Assembly: GCA_964497615.1 (NCBI GenBank)
Contig: CAZCEC010000026.1
Span: forward strand, 14,507 to 78,506
Length of the DNA: 64,000 nucleotides
Origin: CAZCEC01 sp964497615
GTDB lineage: Bacteria; Chloroflexota; Anaerolineae; Anaerolineales; UBA6663
Direction: 5' to 3'
Part shown: piece after piece, positions 30,528-40,671 of the stretch
Numbering within the stretch: position 1 is the stretch's first letter
Layout: each line of letters begins with the position of its first letter
Notes under the pieces: model-generated
Told to the model about the DNA's origin: nothing
The model's database searches: none
The model's input: the letters and a program-made list of their open reading frames with translations, nothing else
Position numbers and translations under genes: made by a program

Positions 30528-33500
30528 CTACTTGCTCTTATTGGCCGGCACCGTCACCGTCACCGACTGCATTGCCGTGTTGCCGCAGTCGTCGGTCACT
30601 TGATAAGTGATGGTGTACACCCGGCCCGGCCCGCCGCCCGCGCGCTCGGCCCGCAGCTTGAAGTGGAAATCATCCACGATCACGATGTCATCCACCGTGT
30701 TCCCATCGCCCTCGCCATCGTCCGGCTCGCTGGAGGTCACCGAGACCAGGGTGATGGTCGGGTTCGGGTCGAAGTTATCGGCCGCCAGCACCGTGGCCGT
30801 CACGTCCACGTACTTGTGGTTCGCCGGCCACAGCGTCTCCGGCGTCACGCTCACCGCCAGCGTCGGCGCAACCGTCTCGCACACCGCCAGCCCCACGATC
30901 ACCGGATCATGGTCCGATGAGCGATACGGGTCTGGCGCGTAGATGGCATCCTGTGCGTCAAGCTTGAAGCTCGTGTCATAGTCGATCAGGTCCGCCTCAT
31001 CCGCGTTGATGTGCCAGATCGTCACGCCCGTCACCTGCGGCGTCAGCGCTCCGTTCGCCAGGGCATGGTCCAGATAGCCGATCTGCCCGTCGAACACGTA
31101 CGAGTAGGCCGCCTCGCCCAGGTAGTTGAAGACCAGGTCCGCGTAGTCGTCGCCGGTGCCGGCCGTGTCGTCGCTCCCCAGCTTGATCGCGTCGATCGGG
31201 TCTTCCTTGTCGTAGGAGTTCAGGTCGCCCATGATCAGGAAGTCCGGATCGCCGCTGCCCGTCGGGTCCGTCGCCAGCCAGTCCACCAGGGCCTGGGCGG
31301 CCGCCAGCCGCGTCCCGTTGCAGTTGCCCGCCCCGTCGCCTGTGTCCGGGTCGCCCACATCGTTGCAGTCCGATCCCTTCGACTTCAGGTGGTTCACCGC
31401 CACCGTGAAGACGCCGCCCGTGGCGTTGTCCTGGAAGGACTGCGCGATCACGGGCCGGTTCAGGTTGTCCAGAAAGCGCGGGTCCACCGACGTATCCAGC
31501 ACCGCGTACGGTCCCACCGGCGTCACCGTGCCCGGCTTGTAGATGATGGCCACCCGGATGGCGTCGGTGCCCACTGCGCCGGTGGCGATGTAGTCGTACG
31601 TGCCCGCCCCCAGCGCGTCGTTCAGCCCGCTCACCAGGTCCGCCGTGGGCACGTCGCCCGGATAGTTCTCGATCTCGATCAGCCCCACCACATCGGCGTT
31701 GATGGCCGCCAGCGCCGCGATGATCTTATTGCGCTGCCGTGTGAACTCGGTCGCATTGTCCGCGCCGCGGCAGTCTTGGTTCCCCAATGGGCCGCAAACC
31801 GGTCCGCTGCTGGTCAGTATGGTGAAGTAGTTCAGCACGTTGAAGCTGGCTACTTCCAGCCCATCGCCCACCGCGTCGTGCGCTCCCGTCCGCGGATTGG
31901 CGTTGGTGTAGTCCGCGCCCTGCGTCGGCTGGATGCGGTACAAGCCAAAGGAGAAGTCCATCACCCCGGTGACGTTCGCCACCGTGTCGCCGCCGCGGAA
32001 GAGATTGCCCAGGTCGAAAGTGCTGCCATTGGGGTGGATGGCCGGGTCGGGGTTCTGGGCGGTGCGCCCATCATCCAGCGTAATCCGGTCCAGCACGAAA
32101 GCCTGGGCCGCCGCCATCGCGTCCGGCCCCGGCTCGAACTCGGCCGAAGGCGTCAGGTGCCGCTCGCCCGTCAGCACGAGTTCGCCAAACCGGTCGTAGT
32201 TGAAGTACTCCGAGATCACCAGCGCCTGCGGGAACGTCACCCGCATGCCCTCGTATGGCTCGAAGGCATCCACGCTCGTCACCGGCAGCGACAGCACGGC
32301 CGGCGCCGGCAGCGCGTTGCCCGCCGAGCACACCCAGATCTGGCTGGCCGTGATCTCCGTCATCCCGTTGAACTCGGACACCGCGCCGCGCACGCGCACC
32401 GCATCGCCCGCGCTCACGCCCATCCCGCCCGGCGCAAAGACGAAAATGCCGTCCGAAGTGGCCGCATCGCCGTCGCCCGCCGGGTCCTGGATGTGGAACC
32501 CGTTCAGGTTGCCGCTGTCCGGCGCGGCATCGTTCTGGAAGTCGCCCACCACGACGCCCTGGATCGCGACTTCCATGCCGGCCAGCGGGCTGCTCAGCCC
32601 GTTGCCCTGCACCGCGTAGATCGGCGTAAACGCATCGCCGCACATCTCGGGTTGCGGCGGCGGCGGGCAGGCGTTAGCCTCACCCGGCGTGCTGGTTGCT
32701 GCAAACTGCAGATCGACGTTATTCTGGTCTGTGTCGGCTCCGTCTGCGCAGCGCCCTATGCTGCCGCTGGCGCCCGCCCCAGGGTCTTCCAACCCCGCCC
32801 CCGAGCCTTCGGTGTACGGCGCCCCGGTGTCGCCTTCATAACTTACAGCGTCAATCAGCACGCCGTTGTACCGTAGCCCCACCCCATCTGGAGCGCCATT
32901 CTGGATGAAGTTAGTGTCAGGGCCGTCGTCCAAGTCGCAATTTGCCACCGTTGCGGCATTGGCGCACACCACGAAATAGTCGCCCGCTGCCAGACTTACC
33001 GACGGCAGAGGAATCGTGTCATAGACGACTGCCCCGCCGCTATTGCCGTTGATTAATTCCAAGGTCCAGCCTGTCAGGTCTGCTGGCGTATCGCCGTTGT
33101 TGCGAATCTCGACAAACTCGGCCGTATCCGTGCTCGGCTGGTCGTAGTCGATTTCGTTGATAACCAGTNNNNNNNNNNAGTTTCGGCGTGCCCGAGTTGC
33201 TGTTGCGCGGGTTGGGCGCGCCCGCCGTGAAGTCGGCGTTGTTGTTGTCGGTGTCCGTCGCGCCGTTGTTGTTTCGCAAGGCCGCCGTGGTGTTGCTCAG
33301 CGTTGGAGCCGCCCCAGCGCCCTCAAAGAAGTTGGCGTTACCATAGCCCACCAGGTCCACAATCATGGCTAGTTGGGCCGGCGAGCACGGCGTGGAGCCG
33401 CCGTTGCAGCCGAGTGATGCGGTGCTGTTCACCAGCGCCACCTTGCCGGCCCCAGCGGCCATGGCAATCGGCGTGGCATCGGTGACGTCGGGCGTAGGCA

Positions 33501-33855
33501 GCGCGGTCGTGCCGCCTGTGCCTTGCGCCTCCTGTATGAGCAGGTACTGACCCGGCGCCAGCACCACTGCAGGAAGTTCAGTTAACTGGCCGCTGTTCGC
33601 GCCGAAATTGCCTGCGCCCGTCGCGCTGGCATACTGCACCGACCACCCTGCCAACGACACGCCGCTGGTCCCACGGTTGAATAGCTCAATGAAGTCGTGC
33701 GTGTAGATTGCTCCGGAGTTGCCGCCGCCGCCATACACCTGGCTGATGACAATGTCGGGCGATATCGCCAGCGCCGGTTGCGCCGGCAGCACCGTCGCAA
33801 ACAGCGACACCAGAAGCGCCAAACTGAGAGCACTGCGGGTCAAGCGGTGGGCCAT
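30528..33855 (-). CDS. Secreted ExeM/NucH-type nuclease with lamin-tail domains (spans a gap)
   Basis: About 1,108 aa, treating the ten Ns as a gap inside one gene: the frame before the Ns (...NPRNSNSGTPK) and after (LVINEIDYDQPSTDTAEFVE) both belong to lamin-tail domains. Order: signal peptide, LTD 1 (SPDIVISQVYGGGGNSGAIY), LTD 2, an OB-like ExeM middle domain, then the endonuclease/exonuclease/phosphatase domain (LEVASFNVLNYF, VGLIEIENYPG, VNHLKSKGSDC, IMGDLNSYDKEDP, GYLDHALA, SSDHDPVI). A C-terminal beta domain ends ...VTVPANKSK. It is probably extracellular and degrades DNA for phosphate or biofilm turnover. AAGGAG precedes the start. Confidence 0.88.
33169..33178. other. Assembly gap (10 Ns)
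   Basis: Ten Ns of probably nominal length inside the nuclease gene. The flanking lamin-tail domains read on across it, so the join is plausible, but the true gap length and frame are unknown. Confidence 0.95.
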
Positions 33856-34459
33856 AGTCGGGTCTCCTTACTCTTCTCTGGGGTTGATGGTGCGCCGGAT
33901 CGGCGTCTGATGAACGGCCAGGCCGCCCTGCTGACTGCGGCGGAGTGTTTTTGGTCAGCGCAGGGACCGGGCTCAAACATTTCCCCGGTCACTCACTCCA
34001 CGTGTCAGTTTACTCGATTTGACCCTAATTCCAGTTAATGAACGGTAATAGTTCTGCCTTGCGTCAGCCAGCCCTTCCACGGCCCTCCTGCACGAGAAAA
34101 CTCCCGCCGCTACTTGACAATAGAACATTTGTTTGGTATCATGCTTGTATGGGCCGCCAACCCTTCCTTCCCTGTCGCCGCCCCGCCATCCTTCCGCACA
34201 ACGGCTTCACAACCTTCGTCCTTATGTCACATTAAGCCGGATATGCCGGATATACCGCTGATTACAAGGGGGGGGTCCCCCGCCACGACATTCCATAATG
34301 CAATTTTCGTCCCCGCCGAACCCGAGCCCATCCGTCCCCATCATCCGTTTCGTCCGTTTCATCCGTTGACGAATCGTCTCTGCCCTCCACCCCCTCTTGC
34401 GCTTTTCTTACTTTCCAGGCATACATTATGGGCGCATCCCAACCCATTGGAGCCGACCC
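33856..34459. other. Intergenic region between nuclease and htpG
   Basis: About 600 bases with no convincing gene. It holds the nuclease leader (AAGGAG), a strong plus-strand promoter with a LexA-like box (34114-34142), an oligo-G/C palindrome near 34268-34281, and three tandem TCCGTTTCG-like 9-mers near 34344-34370. Confidence 0.6.
34114..34142 (+). promoter_or_regulatory. Sigma-70 promoter with a LexA-like box
   Basis: TTGACA (34114-34119), 17-base spacer, TATCAT (34137-34142). GAACATTTGTTT (34123-34134) fills the spacer and matches the GAAC-N4-GTTC SOS box with one mismatch. The nearest plus-strand gene is htpG, ~318 bases on. Confidence 0.7.
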
Positions 34460-36364
34460 ATGACCGCTGCCCCTGCCCCTGAGGCCATCAACTTTCGCGC
34501 CGAGATCCGCCAACTCCTCAACATCCTCGTCCACTCCCTCTACACCGACCGCGAGATCTTCCTGCGCGAGCTCATCTCCAACGCCTCTGACGCCCTCAAC
34601 CGCCTCCAGTTCCTCATGCTCACCGAGCGCGACGTCCACGACTCCGACGCCGAGCTTGCCATCCGCCTCACCGGCGATCCCGAAAAGCGCACCCTCATCA
34701 TCCGCGACACCGGCATCGGCATGACCCGCGACGAATTGGTCGAGAACCTCGGCACCATTGCCCACTCCGGCGCCGCCGCCTTCCTCCAGTCCCTCCAGGA
34801 GGGCCAAAAGGTCTCCGACCTCATCGGCCAATTCGGCGTCGGCTTCTACTCCGTCTTCATGGTCGCCGACGAGGTGCGCGTCATCTCCCGCTCCTACCAG
34901 CCCGGCGCCGCAGCCTATGTCTGGACCGCCACCGGCGGCGACAGCTTCACCCTCGAGCCCGCCGAGCCCGCCGATTCAAATGTAGTGGCGGGGTTGACCC
35001 CCGTTCAGCGCGGCACCACCATCGAGATCAAGCTCAAGGAAGACGCCAAGGACTTCGCCGAAGCCTGGCGCCTGCGCGAGATCATCCACAAGCACTCCGA
35101 CTTCGTCTCCTACCCCATCTACCTCGGCGACGACGCCCAGCCCGTCAACCGCCAGACCGCCCTCTGGCGCGAGCCGGCCGCCAAGATCACCGACGAGGCC
35201 GCCGCCGACTTCTACAAGCAGCTCACCCTCGACTTCGAAAAGCCCCTGGCCCGCGCCCACCTCAACACCGACGCCCCGGTCCAGATCTACGCCCTGCTGT
35301 TCGTCCCCGCCTCCACCGAGCGCGGCATGTTCAGCCCGCGCAAGGACAGCGGCCTCAAGCTCTATTCGCGCAAGATCCTCATCCAGGAATACACCAAGGA
35401 CTTATTGCCCAACTATCTGCGCTTCGTCGAAGGCGTGGTCGAAAGCGAGGACGTCCCCCTCAGCGTCAGCCGCGAGACGGTTCAGACCACCCGCGTCATG
35501 GAGCGCATCAAGAACGCCCTCACCCACAAGGTCATCGACACCCTCAAGGAACTGGCCGCCAAGGATGCGGAGGCCTACGCCAAATTCTGGCAGGCCTACA
35601 GCCCCTTCGTCAAGGAGGGCATGGCCACCGACCCTGCCGCCCGCGAGCGCCTCCTCCCCCTGCTCCGCTTCTACTCCTCCCGCCCCGGCGGCGAAACCGA
35701 ACTCACCTCCCTGGCCGACTACGCCGGCCGCATGCACCCCGACCAGCGCGAGATTTACTACCTCCTCGGCGACGATGTCCAGTCCGTCACCCACAGCCCG
35801 CACCTCGACCTCTTCCGCCAGCACAAACGCGAGGTGCTCTACCTGGTGGACCCGCTCGACAGCTTCATGCTGGCCGGTCTGCAAACCTACGAGGGCTTCC
35901 CCCTCAAGAACGCCGACGACCCGACCCTGGACCTGCCTCAGCCCGAGCCTTCCCCGGAGGCCGCCGCCCAGGCCGTCCCTGCCGCCGAGTTCGACGCGGT
36001 GGTCGAGCGCTTCAAGACCCAGCTTGGCGACCGCATTGCCGGCGCCCGCGCCACCGACCGCCTGGTGGATAATGCCTTGCGCCTCGTCGCCCCCGACGAC
36101 GCCAAGGGCCACGAGATGGACCGCGTCCGCCGCCTGCTGGAAAAGGACTTCACCATCCCCAAGAAGATGGTCGAGCTCAACCCCCGCCATCCCCTGATTA
36201 AAAACCTCGCCGCCCGCATTGCGGACGGCGAGGCCGATGAGCTCGTTGGCAGCGTGATCGAACAGCTCTATGAAAGCGCCCTGCTCGTCGAGGGCCTATT
36301 GCCCAACCCCGCCGCCATGGTCGGGCGCATCCAGCGCCTCATGGAAGCCGCCACTCGCCAGTAA
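34460..36364 (+). CDS. htpG: Chaperone HtpG (Hsp90)
   Basis: A 634-aa ATP-dependent chaperone. The N-terminal GHKL ATPase is intact: LVHSLYTDREIFLRELISNA (Glu and Asn of the ATP site), IIRDTGIGMTRDELVENLGT, IGQFGVGFYSVFMVADEV and, later, RGTTIEIKLKEDA. Middle and C-terminal dimerisation domains follow, with DVPLSVSRETVQTTR as a family hallmark. ATG 34460 follows GGAG and begins MTAAPAPEAINFRAEIRQLL, matching other HtpGs. Length is standard. It may be transcribed from the promoter 318 bases upstream. Confidence 0.96.
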   Translation: MTAAPAPEAINFRAEIRQLLNILVHSLYTDREIFLRELISNASDALNRLQFLMLTERDVHDSDAELAIRLTGDPEKRTLIIRDTGIGMTRDELVENLGTIAHSGAAAFLQSLQEGQKVSDLIGQFGVGFYSVFMVADEVRVISRSYQPGAAAYVWTATGGDSFTLEPAEPADSNVVAGLTPVQRGTTIEIKLKEDAKDFAEAWRLREIIHKHSDFVSYPIYLGDDAQPVNRQTALWREPAAKITDEAAADFYKQLTLDFEKPLARAHLNTDAPVQIYALLFVPASTERGMFSPRKDSGLKLYSRKILIQEYTKDLLPNYLRFVEGVVESEDVPLSVSRETVQTTRVMERIKNALTHKVIDTLKELAAKDAEAYAKFWQAYSPFVKEGMATDPAARERLLPLLRFYSSRPGGETELTSLADYAGRMHPDQREIYYLLGDDVQSVTHSPHLDLFRQHKREVLYLVDPLDSFMLAGLQTYEGFPLKNADDPTLDLPQPEPSPEAAAQAVPAAEFDAVVERFKTQLGDRIAGARATDRLVDNALRLVAPDDAKGHEMDRVRRLLEKDFTIPKKMVELNPRHPLIKNLAARIADGEADELVGSVIEQLYESALLVEGLLPNPAAMVGRIQRLMEAATRQ

Positions 36365-36405
36365 CCGGCTGGCAGGCGCACAGTGCTAACGAGGCCGCCC
36401 TTGCC

Positions 36406-37218
36406 CTAGAGGCGGGCTTCAAGCCGGACCAACTTATCCATGGCCGGTTTGTGCTGCTTTAAGGCACTCGCTGCGGCTTGCGTTAGCTGCACGAGGCGCG
36501 CGCGTTCCGCTTCTATGGCCCCCCTATCCGGCGGCGTACCGACCATCTTTCTCTGGAGGCCGCTGGGCAAAAGTACCTGGGCCACCTTCGACTTCTTCGC
36601 CGCCGTCGCCTTCACCCTGAGCAAATAGCCCTGCAGCTTGGCCGAGCTTTCGTTTTCTAGAATTTTCCAGGCCGGCAAGATGGTATTGGCCCAGATTGTC
36701 TTGACCTGGCCGGCAGTCTGACCATCCAAGGTTTTGCCTCTGAGCTTCGTCATCTCTTCAATCCCGACCTTAAGCTTGCGAAGTGTCCGCGTTAGGTCGG
36801 CCTGCTGCAAAAGCAGTTCCTGGACTGGTTTCTCCTCCAGAGCCTTGCCAACTCCCTTGTCGGTGCCCCACCGCAGCAAGGCGCTGTCGCTGTAGACCTT
36901 TGCTTTGGCCAACTCAGTAAACCACTGCTCCAAACGCGCCGCCTGGTCCAGAGTTCCGGGCTTGGGCGGCAGTGCCTTGGGCCCGCTCGGCGGCGCTGTT
37001 TGTTCGAAGGTCTTGAACTCAGTCTGCACCCGCGCCACCAGGCCAAGCAGCACCTTGGCGGCGGCGGCCACCTCGCCCATTTGCGTGGCTAACGCTTTAG
37101 GGGCCCGCGTGTCCTTGGCAAACTCGCGCTTCGCTGCGCTCGCCTGGGTCCTTAGCGTCTCCAAGTCCTGCACCAGTTTCGCTTCGGTGAGTATGGGCGG
37201 TAGTTTCGGGGCGGCCAT
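36406..37218 (-). CDS. Helical protein of unknown function
   Basis: A 270-aa protein starting MAAPKLPPILTEAKLVQDLE. It is mostly helical and Lys/Gln-rich (LRTQASAAKREFAKDTRAPK, KTIWANTILPAWKILENESS), with no membrane segment, Cys or catalytic motif. It is convergent with htpG and lower in GC than most neighbours. A coiled-coil structural or nucleoid-associated role is conceivable; I recognise no family. A structured intergenic element lies upstream. Confidence 0.65.
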   Translation of the reverse strand: MAAPKLPPILTEAKLVQDLETLRTQASAAKREFAKDTRAPKALATQMGEVAAAAKVLLGLVARVQTEFKTFEQTAPPSGPKALPPKPGTLDQAARLEQWFTELAKAKVYSDSALLRWGTDKGVGKALEEKPVQELLLQQADLTRTLRKLKVGIEEMTKLRGKTLDGQTAGQVKTIWANTILPAWKILENESSAKLQGYLLRVKATAAKKSKVAQVLLPSGLQRKMVGTPPDRGAIEAERARLVQLTQAAASALKQHKPAMDKLVRLEARL

Positions 37219-37275
37219 GACAACTCCTGTGGGGTGAGGGTGATGATGACCCTGCCAGCCTGGTGGGCCATCCCG

Positions 37276-37390
37276 TTACGCCGCCGCCCACCAAGCTGTT
37301 GCGGACAGCCCGGTGGGCGGCGTAAGTACTGTTCGTCATCCTCCAAAGGATGGCGCCTAAAGCCTTATTCCTTTAGCGTCGAATAGTACT
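37276..37390. other. Highly structured intergenic element
   Basis: Two adjacent structures fill the gap. First is a stem of TTACGCCG...CCCACC with GGTGGGCGGCGTAA (3-base bulge). Second, at 37325-37390, an 11-bp closing stem (AGTACTGTTCG/CGAATAGTACT, one G-U) encloses two hairpins (CATCC/GGATG and CTAAAG/CTTTAG). The shape is that of a three-way junction: an RNA element or a palindromic repeat. Confidence 0.5.
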
Positions 37391-37452
37391 GCGCATCCCA
37401 GTCTACAGTCAATCATCGCCCGGCACAAACGCCGCGCCCGCGCCGGTCTGCC

Positions 37453-39216
37453 CTAGCCAATAGCTTCTAGCTCATCAATCATCCGGCTGATCACATCAAA
37501 CCCGCCCTGCCAGAACTTGGCCGACTTGATGTTGATCCCCGCTTCGGTCAGGATTTCGGCCGGCCCCTTCGACCCGCCATACTCCAGGATCTTCAGGTAC
37601 TTAGCCTTGAACGGCTCGCCCTCGCGCTTGTACATCTCGTACAGCGCCAGCACCAGCAGTTGCCCGAAGGAATAGGCATACACATAGAACGGCGTCCCCA
37701 CGAAGTGCGGGATGGCCGCCCACTCCCAGCGGAAGTCGTCGCTCACCTCCACCGCGTCGCCAAACTGCGCCTTCAGCGCCGCCAGGTACCGCGCCGAGAT
37801 TTCGTCGGCCGTCTTGCCCTGGTGAATCAGCTCGTGCACTTCCTTCTCCCACAGGGCAAAGTACCCCTGCCGCCCGATGGTGGCGTACGCGTCGTCAATC
37901 GTGCGCGCCAGCAGGTCGCGCTGCACCGCCGGGTCCGGGTCGTCCCGCAGCAGCCGTTCCGTCAGCAGGATTTCGCCAAACGTCGAAGCCGTCTCCGCCA
38001 GCGGCAGCGCGGAGTGGAAGGTCAGCAGCGAGTGGCTGCTGGCCAGCATCGCGTGGATCGCGTGCCCCATCTCGTGCGCCATCGTCGCCACGTCGTTGGC
38101 CTTGCCGTTGTAGTTCAGCAGCACCCACGGCGATACCTCCGGCGTCGCGCTGGCGCAGAACGCCCCGCCGCGCTTGCCCGCCCGCACCTCGGCGTCCACG
38201 TGCCCGTCGTCGAACACCTTCTTCGTCAGTTCGCCCACCCTGGGCGAGAAGGCGCTGAACGTGTCCACCACCAGGTTGACGGCCGTGTCGTAGTCATAGG
38301 GCTTGTCGGCCTGGGCCAGCGGCGCGTATAGGTCATACCGGCGCAGCTTCTCCAGGCCCAGCCACTTGGCCTTCAGCTTGAAATAGCGTTGGAACACGCC
38401 TGCGTTCTGGCCGATGACCTTCAGCAGGGTCTCCACCACCGCGTCCGGCAGGTCGTTCGCCAGGTTGCGGATGGCGATGGGCGACTTGTACCCGCGCAGT
38501 TGCAGCCCCTCGTTGCGCCAGTCGCGCACCACGTAGCCGTAGATCTGCCCCAGCAGCGGCCCGTGGTCGGCGTACACCCGGTACAGCTCCTTGTAGGCCG
38601 CCTCGCGCAGGTCGGCGCGCGCGTCGCGGGCGTACACCATCAGCGCATCGCGCGTCAGCGTCTTCTTCTCCCCGTCCACCTCCAGGGTGAAAGAAAACTT
38701 GTTGGTGATGGTGTCATACAGGTTGTTCAGCGCCTGCGCGCCGGTGGTGTCCTTCAGGTTGATGATCTTCTCTTCGGCTTCCGACAGGGTGTGCGGCCGG
38801 AAGCGCCGCATGCTCTCCAGCCAGTAGCGCCGGTCGCCCGCCGCCTTCATCAGCCGCTCGGCGTTGCGGTCGTCCAGTTCCTTGAACCACAGCGAGAAGA
38901 ACAGCACCTGGTTGCCCATCTGGGCCGTCGCCTGCTCCACCTGCCCCAGCATCGCCATCACGCCCTGGTCCTGCGTGTCGGCCGCGAACCGCAGCCCGGC
39001 GTAATAGTTGATGCGGATCAGGTCCCGCTGCATGGCTTCGTAATCCTTCAGCAGCGCGAGAAAATCCTTGGCCGGCAGCGAGGCCTTGAGCTTCTTGCGC
39101 CAGCCTTCCACCTTCTTCACCCGGCGCTGGGCCCTCTTCAGGGTGCCCTCCAGGTCGGCCGTCTCGGCCGGCGACATCAGCGCATCGAGCGTCCAGCGTC
39201 CAGCGGTATAAGTCAT
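37453..39216 (-). CDS. pepF: Oligoendopeptidase F (M3 family)
   Basis: A 587-aa zinc metallopeptidase. The HExxH motif is in TMAHEMGHAIHAMLAS (residue ~380), and the third zinc ligand is in the downstream segment LAETASTFGEILLTE. SWKELDDR-like and IRNLANDLPDAVVE segments match the M3B pepF/oligoendopeptidase family. It cleaves short peptides in the cytoplasm. The start gives MTYTAGRWTLDALMSPAETA and the length is standard (~590-600). It has its own transcription unit, on the same strand as ychF and separated from it by 290 bases. Confidence 0.93.
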   Translation of the reverse strand: MTYTAGRWTLDALMSPAETADLEGTLKRAQRRVKKVEGWRKKLKASLPAKDFLALLKDYEAMQRDLIRINYYAGLRFAADTQDQGVMAMLGQVEQATAQMGNQVLFFSLWFKELDDRNAERLMKAAGDRRYWLESMRRFRPHTLSEAEEKIINLKDTTGAQALNNLYDTITNKFSFTLEVDGEKKTLTRDALMVYARDARADLREAAYKELYRVYADHGPLLGQIYGYVVRDWRNEGLQLRGYKSPIAIRNLANDLPDAVVETLLKVIGQNAGVFQRYFKLKAKWLGLEKLRRYDLYAPLAQADKPYDYDTAVNLVVDTFSAFSPRVGELTKKVFDDGHVDAEVRAGKRGGAFCASATPEVSPWVLLNYNGKANDVATMAHEMGHAIHAMLASSHSLLTFHSALPLAETASTFGEILLTERLLRDDPDPAVQRDLLARTIDDAYATIGRQGYFALWEKEVHELIHQGKTADEISARYLAALKAQFGDAVEVSDDFRWEWAAIPHFVGTPFYVYAYSFGQLLVLALYEMYKREGEPFKAKYLKILEYGGSKGPAEILTEAGINIKSAKFWQGGFDVISRMIDELEAIG

Positions 39217-39413
39217 CCCCAGGCTCCCTTTCTCAGCTAGAGTGGTTTGTTGTCCGTACGATTACGCCGGCCGCGCCCCTTCGGTTCAAGCGCGGCCAGA
39301 CATGTCTTCACGCTTTGTGTCGCTCCGCAGTCGGTGTCCCCTGGCCAGTCCGGCGGTAAGCTCGGCCAGTCTTTCCACGGACACTAAGCTTTAAGTCACC
39401 CCAAGCCATGTCC

Positions 39414-39447
39414 TTCCGAGGCTTCTTTGGCCGAGGAATCTTGCCCT
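39414..39447 (+). repeat. Dispersed TTCCGAGG...CCGAGGAATCT repeat, copy 1
   Basis: TTCCGAGGCTTCTTTGGCCG followed by AGGAATCTTG lies in the pepF-ychF gap. It closely resembles the copy at 41341-41375. Such strings are common dispersed intergenic repeats in this kind of genome. Confidence 0.5.
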
Positions 39448-39508
39448 GCTTGTCGGCCCCACCCTGCCACTGGCCGAATGCCGCCCACGCGTTTCAGACT
39501 CTCCGCGC

Positions 39509-40600
39509 TCACTTGGCCGGCGGCGAAAACCGGATGTTCAGGATGTCGCCGTCCTGCACCACGTACTCCTTGCCCTCCAGCCTCAGCCGGCCCCGCGCCT
39601 TCAGTTCAGTGTAGCCGCCGGCCTCCATCAACTCCGGATAGCTCGCCACCTCCGCCCGGATAAAGCCCTTCTGCAAATCCGTGTGGATTTCGCCCGCTGC
39701 CTCAGGTGCCGTCGCCCCGCGCTTCACCGTCCACGCCCGCACCTCGTCCTCCCCCACCGTAAAGAAGCTTTGCAGCCCCAGCAGATCGTAGGACACTCGG
39801 ATCATGCGGTTCAGGCTTGGCTCCTCGATGCCATACTCCGCCAGGAACACTTCCGCCTCGTCCGGCGGCAGTTGCGCAATCTCCATCTCCAGCTTGCCCT
39901 GCAGCACCTCCACCGCCGAATGCGCGTGCGCATACGGCGGCAGGCTGGCCGGGTCAGGCCGCTCGTCGCCCACGTTGAACACCACCAGCATCGGCTTGCG
40001 CGTCAGCAGTTGATAGCTCGACAGCGCCTTCTCATCCGCCGCGCTCAGTTCCAGGTCGCGCAGCGGCTGCCCCGCCCCCAGCGCCTCCTGCAAGCGGCCA
40101 AACAGCGCCGTCTCCTGGCTGTGCAGCCCCTTGTCCTTCACAATGCCCTTGCGCTGATCGTCCGCCAGCCGCTCCAGCTTGCGCTCCACGGCCAGCATGT
40201 CGTTCAGCAGCAGTTCCCCTTCCACCGCCGCCAGGTCGCGCGCCGCCTCCACCGACCCGTTCGGGTGCGGCACCAGCGGGTTATCAAACACCCGCACCAC
40301 ATGCAGAAAGCCCTCCATCGTCGCCAACTGCCCCAGCAGCGGCCCGGAGAACCCGCCCTTGTCGCCCTCCGCCGCCAGCCCGGCGATGTCCGCGTACGTC
40401 ACCTGCGCGTAGATCGACTTGCGCGGCTTGAACATCGCCGACAGTGTGTCCACTCGCGGGTCGGGCACATTCACCACCGCCGTCTGCACCTCAAACCGCC
40501 CGCCCCCGGCCGAGTGTCCTACCGGCCGGTCGCCGCGCGTCAGCGCATTAAAGATAGTTGTCTTGCCCGATTGTGGCAGTCCGATAATTCCAAGTTTCAT
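39509..40600 (-). CDS. ychF: Ribosome-associated ATPase YchF
   Basis: A 363-aa protein starting MKLGIIGLPQSGKTTIFNAL (P-loop; typical YchF has NVGKST, here QSGKTT). DIAGLAAEGDKGGFSGP is the switch II region, and MLVVFNVGDERPDP replaces the NKxD GTP-specificity motif, as in YchF ATPases. The coiled coil (LLLNDMLAVERKLERLADDQ) and a C-terminal TGS domain ending YVVQDGDILNIRFSPPAK complete the family architecture. It binds ribosomes and modulates stress and translation. ATG 40600 is the family start. Confidence 0.92.
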   Translation of the reverse strand: MKLGIIGLPQSGKTTIFNALTRGDRPVGHSAGGGRFEVQTAVVNVPDPRVDTLSAMFKPRKSIYAQVTYADIAGLAAEGDKGGFSGPLLGQLATMEGFLHVVRVFDNPLVPHPNGSVEAARDLAAVEGELLLNDMLAVERKLERLADDQRKGIVKDKGLHSQETALFGRLQEALGAGQPLRDLELSAADEKALSSYQLLTRKPMLVVFNVGDERPDPASLPPYAHAHSAVEVLQGKLEMEIAQLPPDEAEVFLAEYGIEEPSLNRMIRVSYDLLGLQSFFTVGEDEVRAWTVKRGATAPEAAGEIHTDLQKGFIRAEVASYPELMEAGGYTELKARGRLRLEGKEYVVQDGDILNIRFSPPAK

Positions 40601-40657
40601 GAGCAGTCGTGTGGTGTCGCAGATCAAACCGGCCCTCTCTGGCCGGACGATATCGCT

Positions 40658-40663
40658 TATAAT
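40658..40663 (+). promoter_or_regulatory. TATAAT -10 element of tRNA-Leu
   Basis: A perfect TATAAT lies 9 bases before the tRNA; no good -35 is visible. Confidence 0.5.
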
Positions 40664-40671
40664 TGTGGCGC

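Noticed and set aside
33169..33178. N run as a mobile-element junction
   Set aside because: Lamin-tail domain sequence continues on both sides, so a gap inside one gene is simpler.
34148..34234. 28-codon frame directly behind the LexA-box promoter
   Set aside because: No Shine-Dalgarno, Pro/Arg-rich composition and no recognisable SOS-peptide features.
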